Shown here: positions 11,230-20,116 of the stretch, piece by piece
How the letters are laid out: each line of letters opens with the position of its first letter
Numbering within the stretch: position 1 is the first letter of the stretch
Source of the DNA: Saccharibacillus sp. O23
Lineage (GTDB): Bacteria > Bacillota > Bacilli > Paenibacillales > Paenibacillaceae
Direction: 5' to 3'
Length of the DNA: 64,000 bases
NCBI RefSeq assembly: GCF_002205895.1
Contig: NZ_NJDE01000006.1
Span: forward strand, 1 to 64,000
Translations under genes and position numbers: made by a program
The notes under the pieces: generated by a model
Told to the model about the DNA's origin: nothing
Databases searched by the model: none
The model's input: the letters and a program-made list of their open reading frames with translations, nothing else

Positions 11230-11923
11230 AACGGCGGCGGGCGCCCGCATTCTGGTCGTGGACGACGAACCCCAGATCCGCAAGCTGCTCCGGGTGACGT
11301 TGGCCGCGCACGGTTATGCCGTACAGGAAGCAGAGACGGGAGAAGAAGGCGTCATGCAGGCTTCGCTGTCTCCGCATGATCTGATCGTACTGGATCTGGG
11401 ACTGCCGGACCTCACGGGCATGCAGGTCTTGGAGCGGATTCGGGAATGGTCGACGGTCCCGGTTATCGTGCTCACGGCCAAAGACCAAGAGCGGGACAAG
11501 ATCGCCGCGCTCGACGCGGGCGCGGACGATTACGTGACCAAGCCTTTCGGTATGGGCGAATTGGTCGCGCGGATCCGGGTCGCGCTTCGCCATACGGTCA
11601 AATCGGCCGAAGAACCGGTCATCCGCAGCGGGAACTTAAGCATCGATCTCGCTCAGCGCGCCGTCGAACGGCAGGGCGAGCGGGTAAAATTGACGCCTAC
11701 GGAATACGATTTGCTCAAGACGCTGGCTTCCCATGCGGGCAAGGTGGTGACGCAGCGTCAGCTCCTTCAGAAAGTGTGGGGCAGTCAGCACGACGAAGGG
11801 GACAGCCACTATTTGCGGATCTATATCGGGCATCTGCGCAAGAAGCTGGAAGAAGATCCGTCCCAGCCGCGATTAATCGTAACCGAACCCGGAGTCGGAT
11901 ACCGTTTCATCATTCAAGAGTGA
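11219..11923 (+). CDS. kdpE: Response regulator KdpE
   Basis: A 234-aa OmpR-type regulator. The receiver domain shows the acidic pair DD (15-16), phospho-acceptor D59 (LIVLDLGLPD), the conserved Thr in VIVLTAKDQ and K108 (VTKPF). A winged-helix DNA-binding domain fills residues 140-234 (LTPTEYDLLKTLASHAGKVV). The ATG at 11219 is inside the end of kdpD, giving an 11-nt overlap and probable translational coupling. It presumably activates the divergent kdp operon through the T-rich array. Confidence 0.95.
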   Translation: MTNETAAGARILVVDDEPQIRKLLRVTLAAHGYAVQEAETGEEGVMQASLSPHDLIVLDLGLPDLTGMQVLERIREWSTVPVIVLTAKDQERDKIAALDAGADDYVTKPFGMGELVARIRVALRHTVKSAEEPVIRSGNLSIDLAQRAVERQGERVKLTPTEYDLLKTLASHAGKVVTQRQLLQKVWGSQHDEGDSHYLRIYIGHLRKKLEEDPSQPRLIVTEPGVGYRFIIQE

Positions 11924-12063
11924 TATAATAAGGAGGAGGGGTTCGAAACTGCAACCGGCAAAATGTCGAAGACATAAGATCGGGTACGCGCTTCCGGCTC
12001 GCATTGGGGAGAGCCTGCGGCAATCATGCGTGCAAGTTCTGCTTGCCGAAAGCAAAATAAATT

Positions 12064-12079
12064 TACGTTATACAACGTA
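12064..12079. promoter_or_regulatory. Inverted repeat upstream of the Lrp gene, possible autoregulatory operator
   Basis: TACGTT-ATAC-AACGTA, two perfect 6-bp arms, lies 18 nt before the TTG start of the Lrp-family gene and just before its Shine-Dalgarno GGGGGA. Lrp/AsnC proteins commonly bind palindromes in their own leaders, so it may be an autoregulatory site. Not tested. Confidence 0.35.
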
Positions 12080-12096
12080 GTTTAGGGGGACTAAGG

Positions 12097-12546
12097 TTGG
12101 ACGATTTGGATGTGAAGATTCTGAGGTTGCTGCAAGAGAACGGACGGATGAATGTCACCGCCTTATCCAGCGAATTGTCGCTAAGCCGTCCGAGCGTGGC
12201 CGAACGTCTGCATCGGCTCGAAGAGCGCGGCGTCATCGAAGGGTATACCGCCCGCATATCGCCTCCGGCCGTCGGCCGGGATACGCGCCTCGTCGTGCAA
12301 ATGACGGATCTGCGGGTCAGCCCGCAGCATTTCGAACAATGGGTGCAGAGTCAGCCGGATATCGTGGAATGCCATCGGGTGACGGGTCACGCGGGTTATT
12401 TCCTGCAAGCGACCGTGGCCGGAACGCCGGGCTTGCGCGAACTGGTGAATCACTTGATGGATTTCGGCACCGTGCAGACGTCCGTCGTTCTGGCGACGCC
12501 GGTAGCGAACCGGCCGATCCTGCCGCCCGGCTTGGCGGCGAATTAA
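12097..12546 (+). CDS. Lrp/AsnC family transcriptional regulator
   Basis: A 149-aa protein with the Lrp layout: N-terminal helix-turn-helix (residues 2-55: DDLDVKILRLLQENGRMNVT, then LSSELSLSRPSVAERLHRLE) and a C-terminal RAM/ligand domain (about 65-145) containing VVECHRVTGHAGYFLQ-like features (IVECHRVTGHAGYFLQATV). This domain usually senses an amino acid and forms octamers. The start is TTG with GGGGGA upstream. It is followed by a good terminator, so it is monocistronic. The target is unknown. Confidence 0.9.
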   Translation: MDDLDVKILRLLQENGRMNVTALSSELSLSRPSVAERLHRLEERGVIEGYTARISPPAVGRDTRLVVQMTDLRVSPQHFEQWVQSQPDIVECHRVTGHAGYFLQATVAGTPGLRELVNHLMDFGTVQTSVVLATPVANRPILPPGLAAN

Positions 12547-12926
12547 GAAGGTCCGGAGAGGAGAAGGAACGGGCTTGCGATTCGGAGGGCGTTCCCTTCT
12601 CCGCGAACGAACAAATCGCCGACGTGCAGGGTTGCTTCGGCCTTGTTCGACAAGCTGCCTTGTGAAAGGCGATTCAAAACAGTCGAGAAAGACATTCACA
12701 TAATCGAAAAACAACGCATCGCGACCGTTTGAGCCGACGCTGCCGCTTTTTTAAGCGGGAACGTCGGCTTTTTTGCGTCCGAGCATCTTTACCGTCAGTG
12801 CCGACTCGGAGCCTGAACGAGCGCGTCCTGCGCTTACGATGTCGATTATGGTACACTGTGGAAGCTGAGCAGTTCCGGAGGATTCAAGGTCCTTAAGGTC
12901 CAAAATTGCGAAAAAAAGGTGATAAA
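12547..12926. other. Intergenic region after the Lrp gene
   Basis: 380 nt with no convincing gene. It holds an imperfect hairpin GAGAAGGAACG/CGTTCCCTTCTC near 12558-12600, the Lrp-gene terminator, and the ribosome site AAAGGTG of the downstream phosphatase gene. A possible -10 (TATGGT) lies near 12847. Confidence 0.4.
12733..12774 (+). terminator. Rho-independent terminator
   Basis: GCCGACG and CGTCGGC pair across an inner CCGC/GCGG stem and are followed by TTTTTT. It ends the Lrp-gene transcript. Confidence 0.85.
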
Positions 12927-13823
12927 ATGAAATTGCTGACGTTGAATACCCACGCCTGGCACGAAGACGAACAGGAGCACAAAATTCGGCAGTTGGCCGA
13001 CTTTATCAACGAACGCGGATTCGATCTGATCGCGCTTCAAGAGGTCAATCAGTCTCCTGCGGCGGCGGAAGCAAGCGTGGAACAATTGGCGAGATACTAC
13101 GAAGCGGAACCGGGAACGACGATCCGCGCCGACAATTACGCGCTGCTGCTGATCGAGCTGCTGGACGCGCCTTATCATTGGTCTTGGCTGTCGACGCACA
13201 GCGCGTATCAAGGCCGTTACGACGAAGGCGTGGCCGTGCTGACGCGCGAACCGATTACCGATGCGCGGTACGGCTACGTATCGGGCATCCGGGATTACAT
13301 GAACTACAAGACCCGGCGGATGCTGGGGGTCAAGACGTCGCTCGCGCCGGCGGGCGGCGAAGAGACCGGAGAAGATCGGGTTCTCGACGCGACGGCAAAA
13401 GAGCCGACGGGCGAGTCCGACTCGTTCTGGCTGTTCAGCGCCCACTGCGGCTGGTGGCACGACGAAGAAGAACCGTTCCGCGGACAATGGGACCGTGCGG
13501 AAGACCTGCTGAAGCCGCTGCGCGATGCGGGCGAACGGATTTTCATGCTAGGCGACCTGAACAACGTGGCGCAGATCCGCGGCGAAGGGTACGACTACGT
13601 CATGGAACGCGGCTGGTGCGACCTGTATACGGCAGCGGCGGAAAAAGACGAAGGTTCGACTGTGCTCAAAGCGATCGCCGGCTGGTCCGACAACGAACGC
13701 CCGCTGCGGATCGACTACATTCTGTGCAGCGAGACGATCGAGGCCAAGAAGTCCGAAGTCGTGCTGGACGGCCGTAACGGCCCGGTGGTCTCGGATCATT
13801 TCGGAGTGGCGGCGGAAGCGTGA
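12927..13823 (+). CDS. Endonuclease/exonuclease/phosphatase family protein, MapP-like
   Basis: A 298-aa cytoplasmic protein of the DNase I-like (EEP) fold. Motifs seen in order: N in LLTLNTHAW (metal site, residues 3-11), E in LIALQEVNQ, SAHCGWWHDEE in the middle, LGDLNN with the catalytic Asp/Asn, and RIDYIL plus VVSDHFGVAA at the C-terminus. The start MKLLTLNTHAW and the overall layout resemble maltose 6'-phosphate phosphatase (MapP), which dephosphorylates imported maltose-6-P; no sugar genes adjoin it, so the substrate is uncertain. The ATG at 12927 follows AAAGGTG; a TTG 21 nt upstream is less likely. A strong terminator follows. Confidence 0.8.
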   Translation: MKLLTLNTHAWHEDEQEHKIRQLADFINERGFDLIALQEVNQSPAAAEASVEQLARYYEAEPGTTIRADNYALLLIELLDAPYHWSWLSTHSAYQGRYDEGVAVLTREPITDARYGYVSGIRDYMNYKTRRMLGVKTSLAPAGGEETGEDRVLDATAKEPTGESDSFWLFSAHCGWWHDEEEPFRGQWDRAEDLLKPLRDAGERIFMLGDLNNVAQIRGEGYDYVMERGWCDLYTAAAEKDEGSTVLKAIAGWSDNERPLRIDYILCSETIEAKKSEVVLDGRNGPVVSDHFGVAAEA

Positions 13824-13881
13824 GCGGGGCGGCTTTTTCAACAGGAAAAAAGCCTCTGAAAAGTATCAAGCGAAAAAGAAA

Positions 13882-13918
13882 AGAGACGAAGCGGGGAAGC
13901 CGCTTCGTCTCTTTTTTT
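13882..13918 (+). terminator. Rho-independent terminator
   Basis: AGAGACGAAGCGG-GGAAG-CCGCTTCGTCTCT with a run of seven T. Perfect 13-bp stem ending the MapP-like gene. Confidence 0.95.
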
Positions 13919-14014
13919 GGGTTAGGCACTTCCTATGCGGAGGGCGCTTCGTCGCTTGAATAGCCGCTGCGATCTCTTGCGCATCGACCATCGAACTTGA
14001 CCTTTCTTCGCGGG

Positions 14015-14040
14015 CTAACGGAACGAGAAGGCGCTTAGCG
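14015..14040 (+). repeat. 26-bp intergenic repeat, unit 1
   Basis: CTAACGGAACGAGA followed by AGGCGCTTAGCG. A second unit starts exactly 50 bp downstream and differs at 3 positions. The units lie in the 297-nt gene-free stretch between the MapP-like gene terminator and the GNAT gene. A related inverted piece, CGTTCCGTTAACG, is at 14148-14160. This looks like a dispersed intergenic repeat family of unknown role. Confidence 0.7.
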
Positions 14041-14064
14041 GACATTCGAAGCCGTTTTGCAATT

Positions 14065-14090
14065 CTAACGGAACGAGATAACGCTTAGCG
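14065..14090 (+). repeat. 26-bp intergenic repeat, unit 2
   Basis: CTAACGGAACGAGA followed by TAACGCTTAGCG, the partner of the unit at 14015. The rest of 13919-14215 shows no gene and no clear promoter. Confidence 0.7.
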
Positions 14091-14193
14091 TGAAAAAAGG
14101 CAGGATTTCAGCCGAAAAAGAGGACGATCGGCCGTATAACGAATCGACGTTCCGTTAACGAAAGTCTCGCAGGAATACGGAAGCAGGCTGAGA

Positions 14194-14225
14194 TTCGGAT
14201 AAGACGAAACCGGTCTTATTCCGAA
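14194..14225 (-). terminator. Hairpin at the end of the GNAT gene
   Basis: Arms TTCGG and ATAAGAC pair with GTCTTAT and CCGAA (one bulged base on each side) around the GNAT stop codon. There is no T-run, so termination is only possible. Confidence 0.35.
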
Positions 14226-14656
14226 CGTTTCCGGCTCGGCCGATACATCCCGATCGAAGCGGGCGCGGTCTCGATAAAGCCGAAGTGCCGATACAGCTCG
14301 TCCGCCGGGGTGTCGGCGATCAGGCTCACGAACGAGCCGGACGGAACGTTTTCTTCCAAATACCGCTCGATTTCGGTCATGATGCGTCGGCCGAGCCCGC
14401 GCCGCTGCGCGGAAGGATGGACGACGATGTCGGATACGATATAAGCGCAGCCGCCGTCGCCGACGACGCGGCCCATGCCGACGAGCCGGCCGGACTGCCG
14501 CAGCGTGACGGAGAACAGCGAGTTGGGAAGTCCTTGCCGCGCGGCTTCAAGCGTTCTTGCGCTCATGCCGCCGGCGACGCGCAGCGCCATAAATTCTTCG
14601 GGCTGCGGGATTTCGTAAGCCAATACGATATCGGATTGAAGATCGGATGAAGTCAT
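14216..14656 (-). CDS. GNAT family N-acetyltransferase
   Basis: A 146-aa acetyl-CoA-dependent acetyltransferase. The core shows LVGMGRVVGDGGCAYIVSDI, then VVHPSAQRRGLGRRIM, where QRRGLGRRI is the acyl-CoA pyrophosphate loop (Q/RxxGxG/A), and a final strand/helix region ADELYRHFGFI. The substrate is unknown. It follows the SNF2 gene by 26 nt on the same strand, so it may share its transcript. Confidence 0.85.
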   Translation of the reverse strand: MTSSDLQSDIVLAYEIPQPEEFMALRVAGGMSARTLEAARQGLPNSLFSVTLRQSGRLVGMGRVVGDGGCAYIVSDIVVHPSAQRRGLGRRIMTEIERYLEENVPSGSFVSLIADTPADELYRHFGFIETAPASIGMYRPSRKRSE

Positions 14657-14682
14657 GATCAGGGCAGAGCCTCCTTAACAGG

Positions 14683-17600
14683 TTATCCGCGCCGCAGCGT
14701 GAACAGCTCGCGCAGCGCGTTGTCGGACAATTCGGTAATCCAGCCTTCGGAACCGGCGATGACGCTGTCGCTGAGCTGCTGTTTGCTCTCCAACATGTCG
14801 TCGATCCGTTCTTCCAGCGTGCCGATCGAGATGAATTTGTGGACCTGCACGTCTTTGGTCTGGCCCATGCGGTACGCCCGATCGGTCGCCTGATTCTCGA
14901 CGGCCGGGTTCCACCAGCGGTCGACGTGGAAGACGTGGTTGGCCGCCGTCAGGTTGAGTCCGACGCCGCCCGCTTTGAGCGACAGGATGAACACGGCGGT
15001 CGTCTCGCCCGGCGGCTGTTCCTTCGCTTGGAACTGCTCGATCATGCGCTCGCGCACCGTGCGCGGCGTGCTGCCGTTGAGGTACAGCACCTGCTCGCCC
15101 AGTTCTTCGCCGAGCACGCGCTGCATCATCTCGCCCATGCCGATGTATTGGGTGAAGATCAAGCAGCGTTCGCCTTCGGCGCGCAGTTCTTTGACCATCG
15201 CGACGAGCCGGGACAGCTTGGCGGACTGTTCGATCAGCGTGTCCAGATCCGGAGCCTCGTCCGGATCGATCGCGGGCGACTCGTCCGAGGCCAGAGCCGG
15301 ATGATCGCACAGCCGTTTGAGTTTGGTCAGCGCGGACAAGATCGCGCCTTTGCGCTTCATGCCTTCGAGCTGCGGCATTTCTTTGAGCAGCTGCTTGACG
15401 ACCTGCTCGTACAGCACGCTTTGTTCCGGCGTGAGATGGATATAAGTCTTCATCTCGTTTTTCTCCGGCAGGTCGAGCTGGATATTCGGGTCTTTCTTCT
15501 TGCGGCGAAGCATGAACGGTTTGACCAGCCGCTGAAGTTCGCCGATCTTGTCTTCGTCTTGTTCTTTTTCGATCGGATTCGCGAAACGTTCTTGGAACGA
15601 CTTCGGACCGCCCAGATAACCGGGCACCATAAAGTCGTAGATCGACCACAGTTCGGACAGCCGGTTCTCGATCGGCGTGCCGGTCAGCGCGATCTTGTGC
15701 AGCGCTTTGAAGCTGCGGATCGCGGTCGACTGCTTGGTCTGCGCGTTCTTGATCGTCTGCGCTTCGTCGAGGCAGATGGTCAGCCAATTGAAGCCGCGCA
15801 GCAGCTCTTGATCGAGCGCCGCAGTCGCGTAAGACGTCAGCACGACGTCGACGTCCGAAGCCGCCGCGGCAAAAGCTTCGCCGGTGCGGCGGCCGCTGCC
15901 GTAGTGCAGCATGACGCGAAGATCCGGCGCGAAGCGCGCGATCTCCTTCTGCCAGTTGCCCAGCAGGGACGTCGGGCAGATGATGAGAGAAGCTTCCAGC
16001 GGATAGGAACCGGGCCGGATGATGCCGTCGTCCGGCGGAAGCCAAGCGGGCGCGGAGCCGCCTGCGCCCGAAGCCGCGCCGCCGGAGCGAAGAGACGGGC
16101 CGCGCTTCGAAGCGGCCCGTCGCGGAGCGGCATCCGCGTAGGCTTCCGAGCCGCGCGGAAGCCCTTCGGCGCGGCTTTCTTTGACGTGCAGCAGATACGA
16201 GATAAGCTGCACGGTCTTGCCGAGACCCATATCGTCGGCGAGGCAGGCGCCCAGCCCCAGCCGGCGAAGAAAGGCCAGCCAACCGAAGCCTTCGCGCTGG
16301 TAGTTGCGCAGCTCGGCGCGCAGGCCTTGAGGGATATCGATCGCTGGCCAAGCTTCTTTCTGGCCGAGCTGGTCGATCAGCGAAGCCAGATGGCCGCTGA
16401 GCTGCACTTCGAGTTCCAAGCGCGCGTTCTCTTCGGCGCGGGCACGTTCGTCTTCTTCGCCGTTCTCCGCTTCTTTCTTCATCAGATGCAGCTGAAGAAT
16501 ATCTTGGAACGACAAGCCGTTCTTCTTGTCCAGCCCGTTCATCATGCGGCTGATCTGGGTCAGCAGGGCAGGGTCGAGCGCGACCCATTCGCCGCGGAAC
16601 TGCACGAGCCGCTCGTTCTTCGCGGCCAGTTCCAGATACTCTTCTTCGCTGAATTCGGCGTCGCCGATCGCGATGCGCCAATCGAAGTTCAGCACGGAAT
16701 CGAGACCGAACACGGAGCGGCCGCCTTTTTTGCCGTCGCCGCTTTCTTCTTCCTTGATCCGCGCCTTAAGCTTCGGTTTCTTCTTGCTCGCCGCCTGCCA
16801 CCAAGCCGGCAGCAGGACCCGCCATCCGGCGTCCAGCAGCCGCGGGCTGTCCTTCGTCAGGAACTGCCAAGCCGCCGGCCCGCCCATGCCGCGGGCCAGA
16901 ATGTCCGGACCGGCTGCCACGCGGGGCGTCGGCAGACCGGTCCGCAGGCTCTTGAGCCATTCCGCGCTGCGTTCGCGCACATGCTTGTCCCATGCCTTCG
17001 GCCAGCTTCCCGCCGCGACGCCGGCGTCCGAGAGGGTGATCGGAACGAGCGAAGCCTCGTCTTTCTTGTCCTGAAGAGCCAACTGCAGCCGCCAGTCCGC
17101 GCTCTCTTCGTCCGGTTCGAGGAACCGGACGACCGGACGGAACGGCGCGGCATCTTCGCGCCAACCGACCGCGACCAGCCAGGCGTCCTCGTCGAGGCCC
17201 GCCGCCGACGCTCCGCGGTCGAACAGCCGCGGATACTCGCGGCGCAGGTCCAGAGCCGCCTGCTCGCTGCCGTAGCGCAGCCGGAACACCGCCGCCGTAT
17301 ACGCCGCGCGCAGCCCGGCCAAGAAAGTCTCCTCCACGTCGTCTTCCTCGCTGCGGCCGCCGAACAGCGCTTCCTCGTAAGCTTCCTCGTCGCCGAGCCG
17401 TTCTGTGCCGCCGCTGCGCTCGGCGGCCGCTTGGGCATTCGCCCCCCGGAGCTTGCCCCGGTCCAGCGAAGCCAAGACGGACGCGTGCTCGCGTGCCTTG
17501 AGCGCGTGGCGATCCCATTTCCATTGAAGCTTGCCTCCGCGATACGCGGCGAAATCCGGTTTGTAAGCCCGCGCCGCGATGCTCGCGGCCAGAGCGGGCG

Positions 17601-17898
17601 CGCAGCGCGCGAGCAGTTCCGCGTCGCCTTCGAAGCTCCATTCGACGTGCCGCAGCAGCGGCCGCGCCGCGAAGAAATCCAGCACCATTTCGGCCGGCAG
17701 CAGGACCAGTTCGACGTCGCCGCTGCTCTGCATCTCGAGCTCCGTGCCGTAGAACGATTCTTCGTGCCGCGCGAACAAGAGCTGCTTGAAATACAAGCCC
17801 GGCATCGTGCCGTAAGTCGGCTTCGTTCCGTACAGCAGAGCGTCGCCGTATTCGCTCAACACGGCATGCACCGTCACGGTTTCCATTACTGCGTTCAT
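14683..17898 (-). CDS. SNF2-family DEAD/H helicase, YwqA-like
   Basis: A 1071-aa protein with an N-terminal bacterial SNF2-associated region (about 1-560) and a C-terminal Swi2/Snf2 ATPase. Motifs: Q-like LRNYQREGFGWL, I DDMGLGKT, Ia CPTSLLGNWQKE, II DEAQ (LDEAQTIKN), III ALTGTP, V LNLTAANHV-like and VI QATDRAYRMGQ. A Ser/Gly/Ala-rich insertion of about 50 residues lies between motifs I and Ia (SRAEGLPRGSEAYADAAPRR and following). Its start overlaps the stop of the upstream SWIM gene by 4 nt (ATGA), so the two are translationally coupled. B. subtilis has the same SWIM/SNF2 pairing (YwqB/YwqA). The exact role in DNA or RNA polymerase remodelling is not known. Confidence 0.92.
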   Translation of the reverse strand: MNAVMETVTVHAVLSEYGDALLYGTKPTYGTMPGLYFKQLLFARHEESFYGTELEMQSSGDVELVLLPAEMVLDFFAARPLLRHVEWSFEGDAELLARCAPALAASIAARAYKPDFAAYRGGKLQWKWDRHALKAREHASVLASLDRGKLRGANAQAAAERSGGTERLGDEEAYEEALFGGRSEEDDVEETFLAGLRAAYTAAVFRLRYGSEQAALDLRREYPRLFDRGASAAGLDEDAWLVAVGWREDAAPFRPVVRFLEPDEESADWRLQLALQDKKDEASLVPITLSDAGVAAGSWPKAWDKHVRERSAEWLKSLRTGLPTPRVAAGPDILARGMGGPAAWQFLTKDSPRLLDAGWRVLLPAWWQAASKKKPKLKARIKEEESGDGKKGGRSVFGLDSVLNFDWRIAIGDAEFSEEEYLELAAKNERLVQFRGEWVALDPALLTQISRMMNGLDKKNGLSFQDILQLHLMKKEAENGEEDERARAEENARLELEVQLSGHLASLIDQLGQKEAWPAIDIPQGLRAELRNYQREGFGWLAFLRRLGLGACLADDMGLGKTVQLISYLLHVKESRAEGLPRGSEAYADAAPRRAASKRGPSLRSGGAASGAGGSAPAWLPPDDGIIRPGSYPLEASLIICPTSLLGNWQKEIARFAPDLRVMLHYGSGRRTGEAFAAAASDVDVVLTSYATAALDQELLRGFNWLTICLDEAQTIKNAQTKQSTAIRSFKALHKIALTGTPIENRLSELWSIYDFMVPGYLGGPKSFQERFANPIEKEQDEDKIGELQRLVKPFMLRRKKKDPNIQLDLPEKNEMKTYIHLTPEQSVLYEQVVKQLLKEMPQLEGMKRKGAILSALTKLKRLCDHPALASDESPAIDPDEAPDLDTLIEQSAKLSRLVAMVKELRAEGERCLIFTQYIGMGEMMQRVLGEELGEQVLYLNGSTPRTVRERMIEQFQAKEQPPGETTAVFILSLKAGGVGLNLTAANHVFHVDRWWNPAVENQATDRAYRMGQTKDVQVHKFISIGTLEERIDDMLESKQQLSDSVIAGSEGWITELSDNALRELFTLRRG

Positions 17899-19712
17899 GG
17901 CATCAGTTTTCCTTTCTTCAATTCTTCTTGAAGAGCGCGCAGGCGCCCGTATTTGGCGTTGAACGATTCCATGAAAGCGTCCCAGCGCTCTTCGCGCTTC
18001 ATTTTCTTATACAGCTTCTCCAATCGCTTGATCAGCTTCGCCGCCCGCTTGTAGCCGTCCCGGTTGCGATGTTCCACCAGCCGCTCGACGGCCTGATGAT
18101 AGAACGGAAGCAGCAGTTCCGGCGCGTTCTTCTCCAGCGGAGCCAGCTCGGAGACTTTGAAACTCGAAGGTTCGGCGCCGCTCGACAGTTGGTAATCCAT
18201 CCATTCGTCCCAGCGCTCGCGTTCGAGCAGTTTGGCCGAGTAGAAGTCGGAGGCGTAAGGAAGCATCCCGCTAAGCGTCTTCCACATTCCCGGTTCGGCT
18301 TCCGGCAGATGCGCGAGCGTCTCGTCCCAGACCCGGCCGTATTCGGCCAAGCCGGAACGCGCCCGTTCGAGCAGCGGACCGAACCGCTCCAGCCAACCGG
18401 CCAGCCGTTCCCATTGGCCGGAACGGGCAAGCGGAGCGAAGAAATCCGGCAGCTTGGCGGGCGAGAAATACGGCTTGTCCGCCGCTTCGTTCAAGAGCGT
18501 CCAAGCCCGCTCGTCTTGTCCCAGACAGAAACGGCTCCAAGCGTTCGCGCCCAGCCAAGCGAGGCGGTTCAGCGAACGGCCGAGTTCGCGTTCTTCGTCC
18601 ATCAGGAATTGGAGTTCCGATTCGTAGCGTTCGATCCGTTCTTGCTCGTCTCCGTCAATCGGCGCGACCCAAGCGTTGAGCAGGCCGTAATAACCGCGCG
18701 AGAACGCGTCCTGTTCGCGCGGTTCCGTCAGCATCTGCTTCCGAAGCAGGCGCAGCGTTTCCGCAAGGCGTTCTTGGACCTGAGGATCTTCCCGCTGCGG
18801 AAGCGGCCGCGACAGCAGGGCTTCCATGCCGGATGCCGTCTCGGAGACGGCCAGATGCGCGTAGTACCCGCTGGACGAAGCCGTCAAGATGCGCAGGACG
18901 AAGAGATGCGCGCTCAGGCGGTACACATCTTCGATGCCCGGCCGCAGCGGCGGCATCGCGGAGAAGATGCCGGCCAGCGTCAATTCCGCGAAGCGCGGAT
19001 TGCGCGTTCGGCCTTCCAGCGCCGAAGCGGTCTCTTCGAAGCCGCGCAGCCAAGCGGAGAGGCCGGAAGCGGCCAGCAGGGCCGCTTGTTCTTCGCCGTG
19101 GGATCCGCCGGGAGCCGTTCGTTCGTCCGAGCCGGGGAAATCGTCGGCCGAAGCAGGCGTTCGCGAAGCTCGGCTTGCCTCTTCGCCCGAACGAATCTCG
19201 CTTTTGTTCGGCCGTGCGTTCGGCGCAGGTCCGCCGGCTTCGCCGTCCGTTTTCGTCTCCGTGCTCCGAAGGCCGTTTCGACGCGTTTCGTCTTGGACGG
19301 GATTCGGGACGCGCGCCGATTCTTCGCGTTCCGAACCTCGCGTCTGCGTTTCGCTTTCCGCTGCCGTTTGTTTCGCCCGTCCCAGACTCGCGTTCGCGAG
19401 CGCCGATACCGGTCGGCCGCGCAGTCGCGCCAGTTTCATCAGCGCCGCCGCCTGATGACGGCAGGGCTTGCGGTCTTTGCAGTCGCAGAGGCCGCCTGCG
19501 GGAGCGTCCAGATCCACGCTTACCCGGCAGAGCTGTTGTCCTTCCGCGACTTCCGCTTCCAGCTTGCGGTCGTCCGACAGCGCAAGCTGCTGCACGCTGC
19601 CCATTCGTTCGTATTGAAATCCGCGTTTGAGCGTCAGATCGTCATAGGAGTCGGCTACGCCGTCGACCAGCGTGTTCCATTGTTCGTCGGTGAACGCCGC
19701 GTTTTCGTTCAT
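17895..19712 (-). CDS. SWIM zinc finger protein, YwqB-like
   Basis: A 605-aa protein. The start at 19712 (MNENAAFTDEQW) follows AGGAGG by 11 nt; the frame is open further upstream without a ribosome site. The SWIM motif CDCKDRKPCRH (C-x-C-x5-C-x-H, about residues 78-88) should bind zinc and nucleic acid or protein. Residues about 115-210 are rich in Arg, Glu, Thr and Ser and look disordered. The C-terminal 350 residues are helical with no motif I recognise. The stop overlaps the SNF2 start, so the pair is likely made as a complex. Confidence 0.88.
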   Translation of the reverse strand: MNENAAFTDEQWNTLVDGVADSYDDLTLKRGFQYERMGSVQQLALSDDRKLEAEVAEGQQLCRVSVDLDAPAGGLCDCKDRKPCRHQAAALMKLARLRGRPVSALANASLGRAKQTAAESETQTRGSEREESARVPNPVQDETRRNGLRSTETKTDGEAGGPAPNARPNKSEIRSGEEASRASRTPASADDFPGSDERTAPGGSHGEEQAALLAASGLSAWLRGFEETASALEGRTRNPRFAELTLAGIFSAMPPLRPGIEDVYRLSAHLFVLRILTASSSGYYAHLAVSETASGMEALLSRPLPQREDPQVQERLAETLRLLRKQMLTEPREQDAFSRGYYGLLNAWVAPIDGDEQERIERYESELQFLMDEERELGRSLNRLAWLGANAWSRFCLGQDERAWTLLNEAADKPYFSPAKLPDFFAPLARSGQWERLAGWLERFGPLLERARSGLAEYGRVWDETLAHLPEAEPGMWKTLSGMLPYASDFYSAKLLERERWDEWMDYQLSSGAEPSSFKVSELAPLEKNAPELLLPFYHQAVERLVEHRNRDGYKRAAKLIKRLEKLYKKMKREERWDAFMESFNAKYGRLRALQEELKKGKLMP

Positions 19713-20116
19713 TCTTTCATCGTCCTCCTGTCGTGTTCTCCTGCGTTTGCTGCCCGATCGCCGAACGCGACGGCAAGTTCGCATCGATGCGTGTCGCTCT
19801 GTTTTTCGCCATCCGCCTATTATAACATGCTTAACCGAACGTCTGTACCCTGTCCGTCTCGGCGGATTATCGCCGGAAACTTGTCGAAGCAAGCCTTTTT
19901 CCGTAAAAGCGCTTCCCTCCTGCCTAAAAACCTTCCATCGCCGCCAAGAAATCCGTCAAAAGAAATCGCCATCAAAATGTCATGTACGCGCAGCGCGGAT
20001 ATAAAATTTTTCCGAAAACGTATGCAATATATTGCATGACGGATTATGAACGACTATAATGAACGAATCTTGACCATGCGTGTTAGCTATTTTCAACGAA
20101 AAAGAAGGAGGGCGTC
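19713..20116. other. Divergent promoter region between the SWIM and GntR genes
   Basis: 404 nt without a supported gene. On the minus strand a TATAAT (19819-19824) preceded by TACAGA at 17 bp could drive the SWIM-SNF2 operon. On the plus side the region ends with the gntR promoter/operator. The middle (19850-20010) shows no structure I can name. Confidence 0.45.
20022..20060 (+). promoter_or_regulatory. gntR promoter with palindromic operator over the -35
   Basis: The perfect 16-bp palindrome ATGCAATATATTGCAT (20022-20037) contains the -35 TTGCAT (20032-20037). A perfect -10 TATAAT lies at 20055-20060 after a 17-bp spacer. A dimeric repressor on the palindrome would block RNA polymerase, so autoregulation by the GntR protein encoded 57 nt downstream is likely. 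Confidence 0.7.

Noticed and set aside
14839-17931. Open frame of 1030 codons on the plus strand
   Set aside because: Antisense of the SNF2 helicase, whose motifs are complete on the minus strand.
17928-20039. Open frame of 703 codons on the plus strand
   Set aside because: Antisense of the SWIM gene and its promoter region; no ribosome site and no domain.
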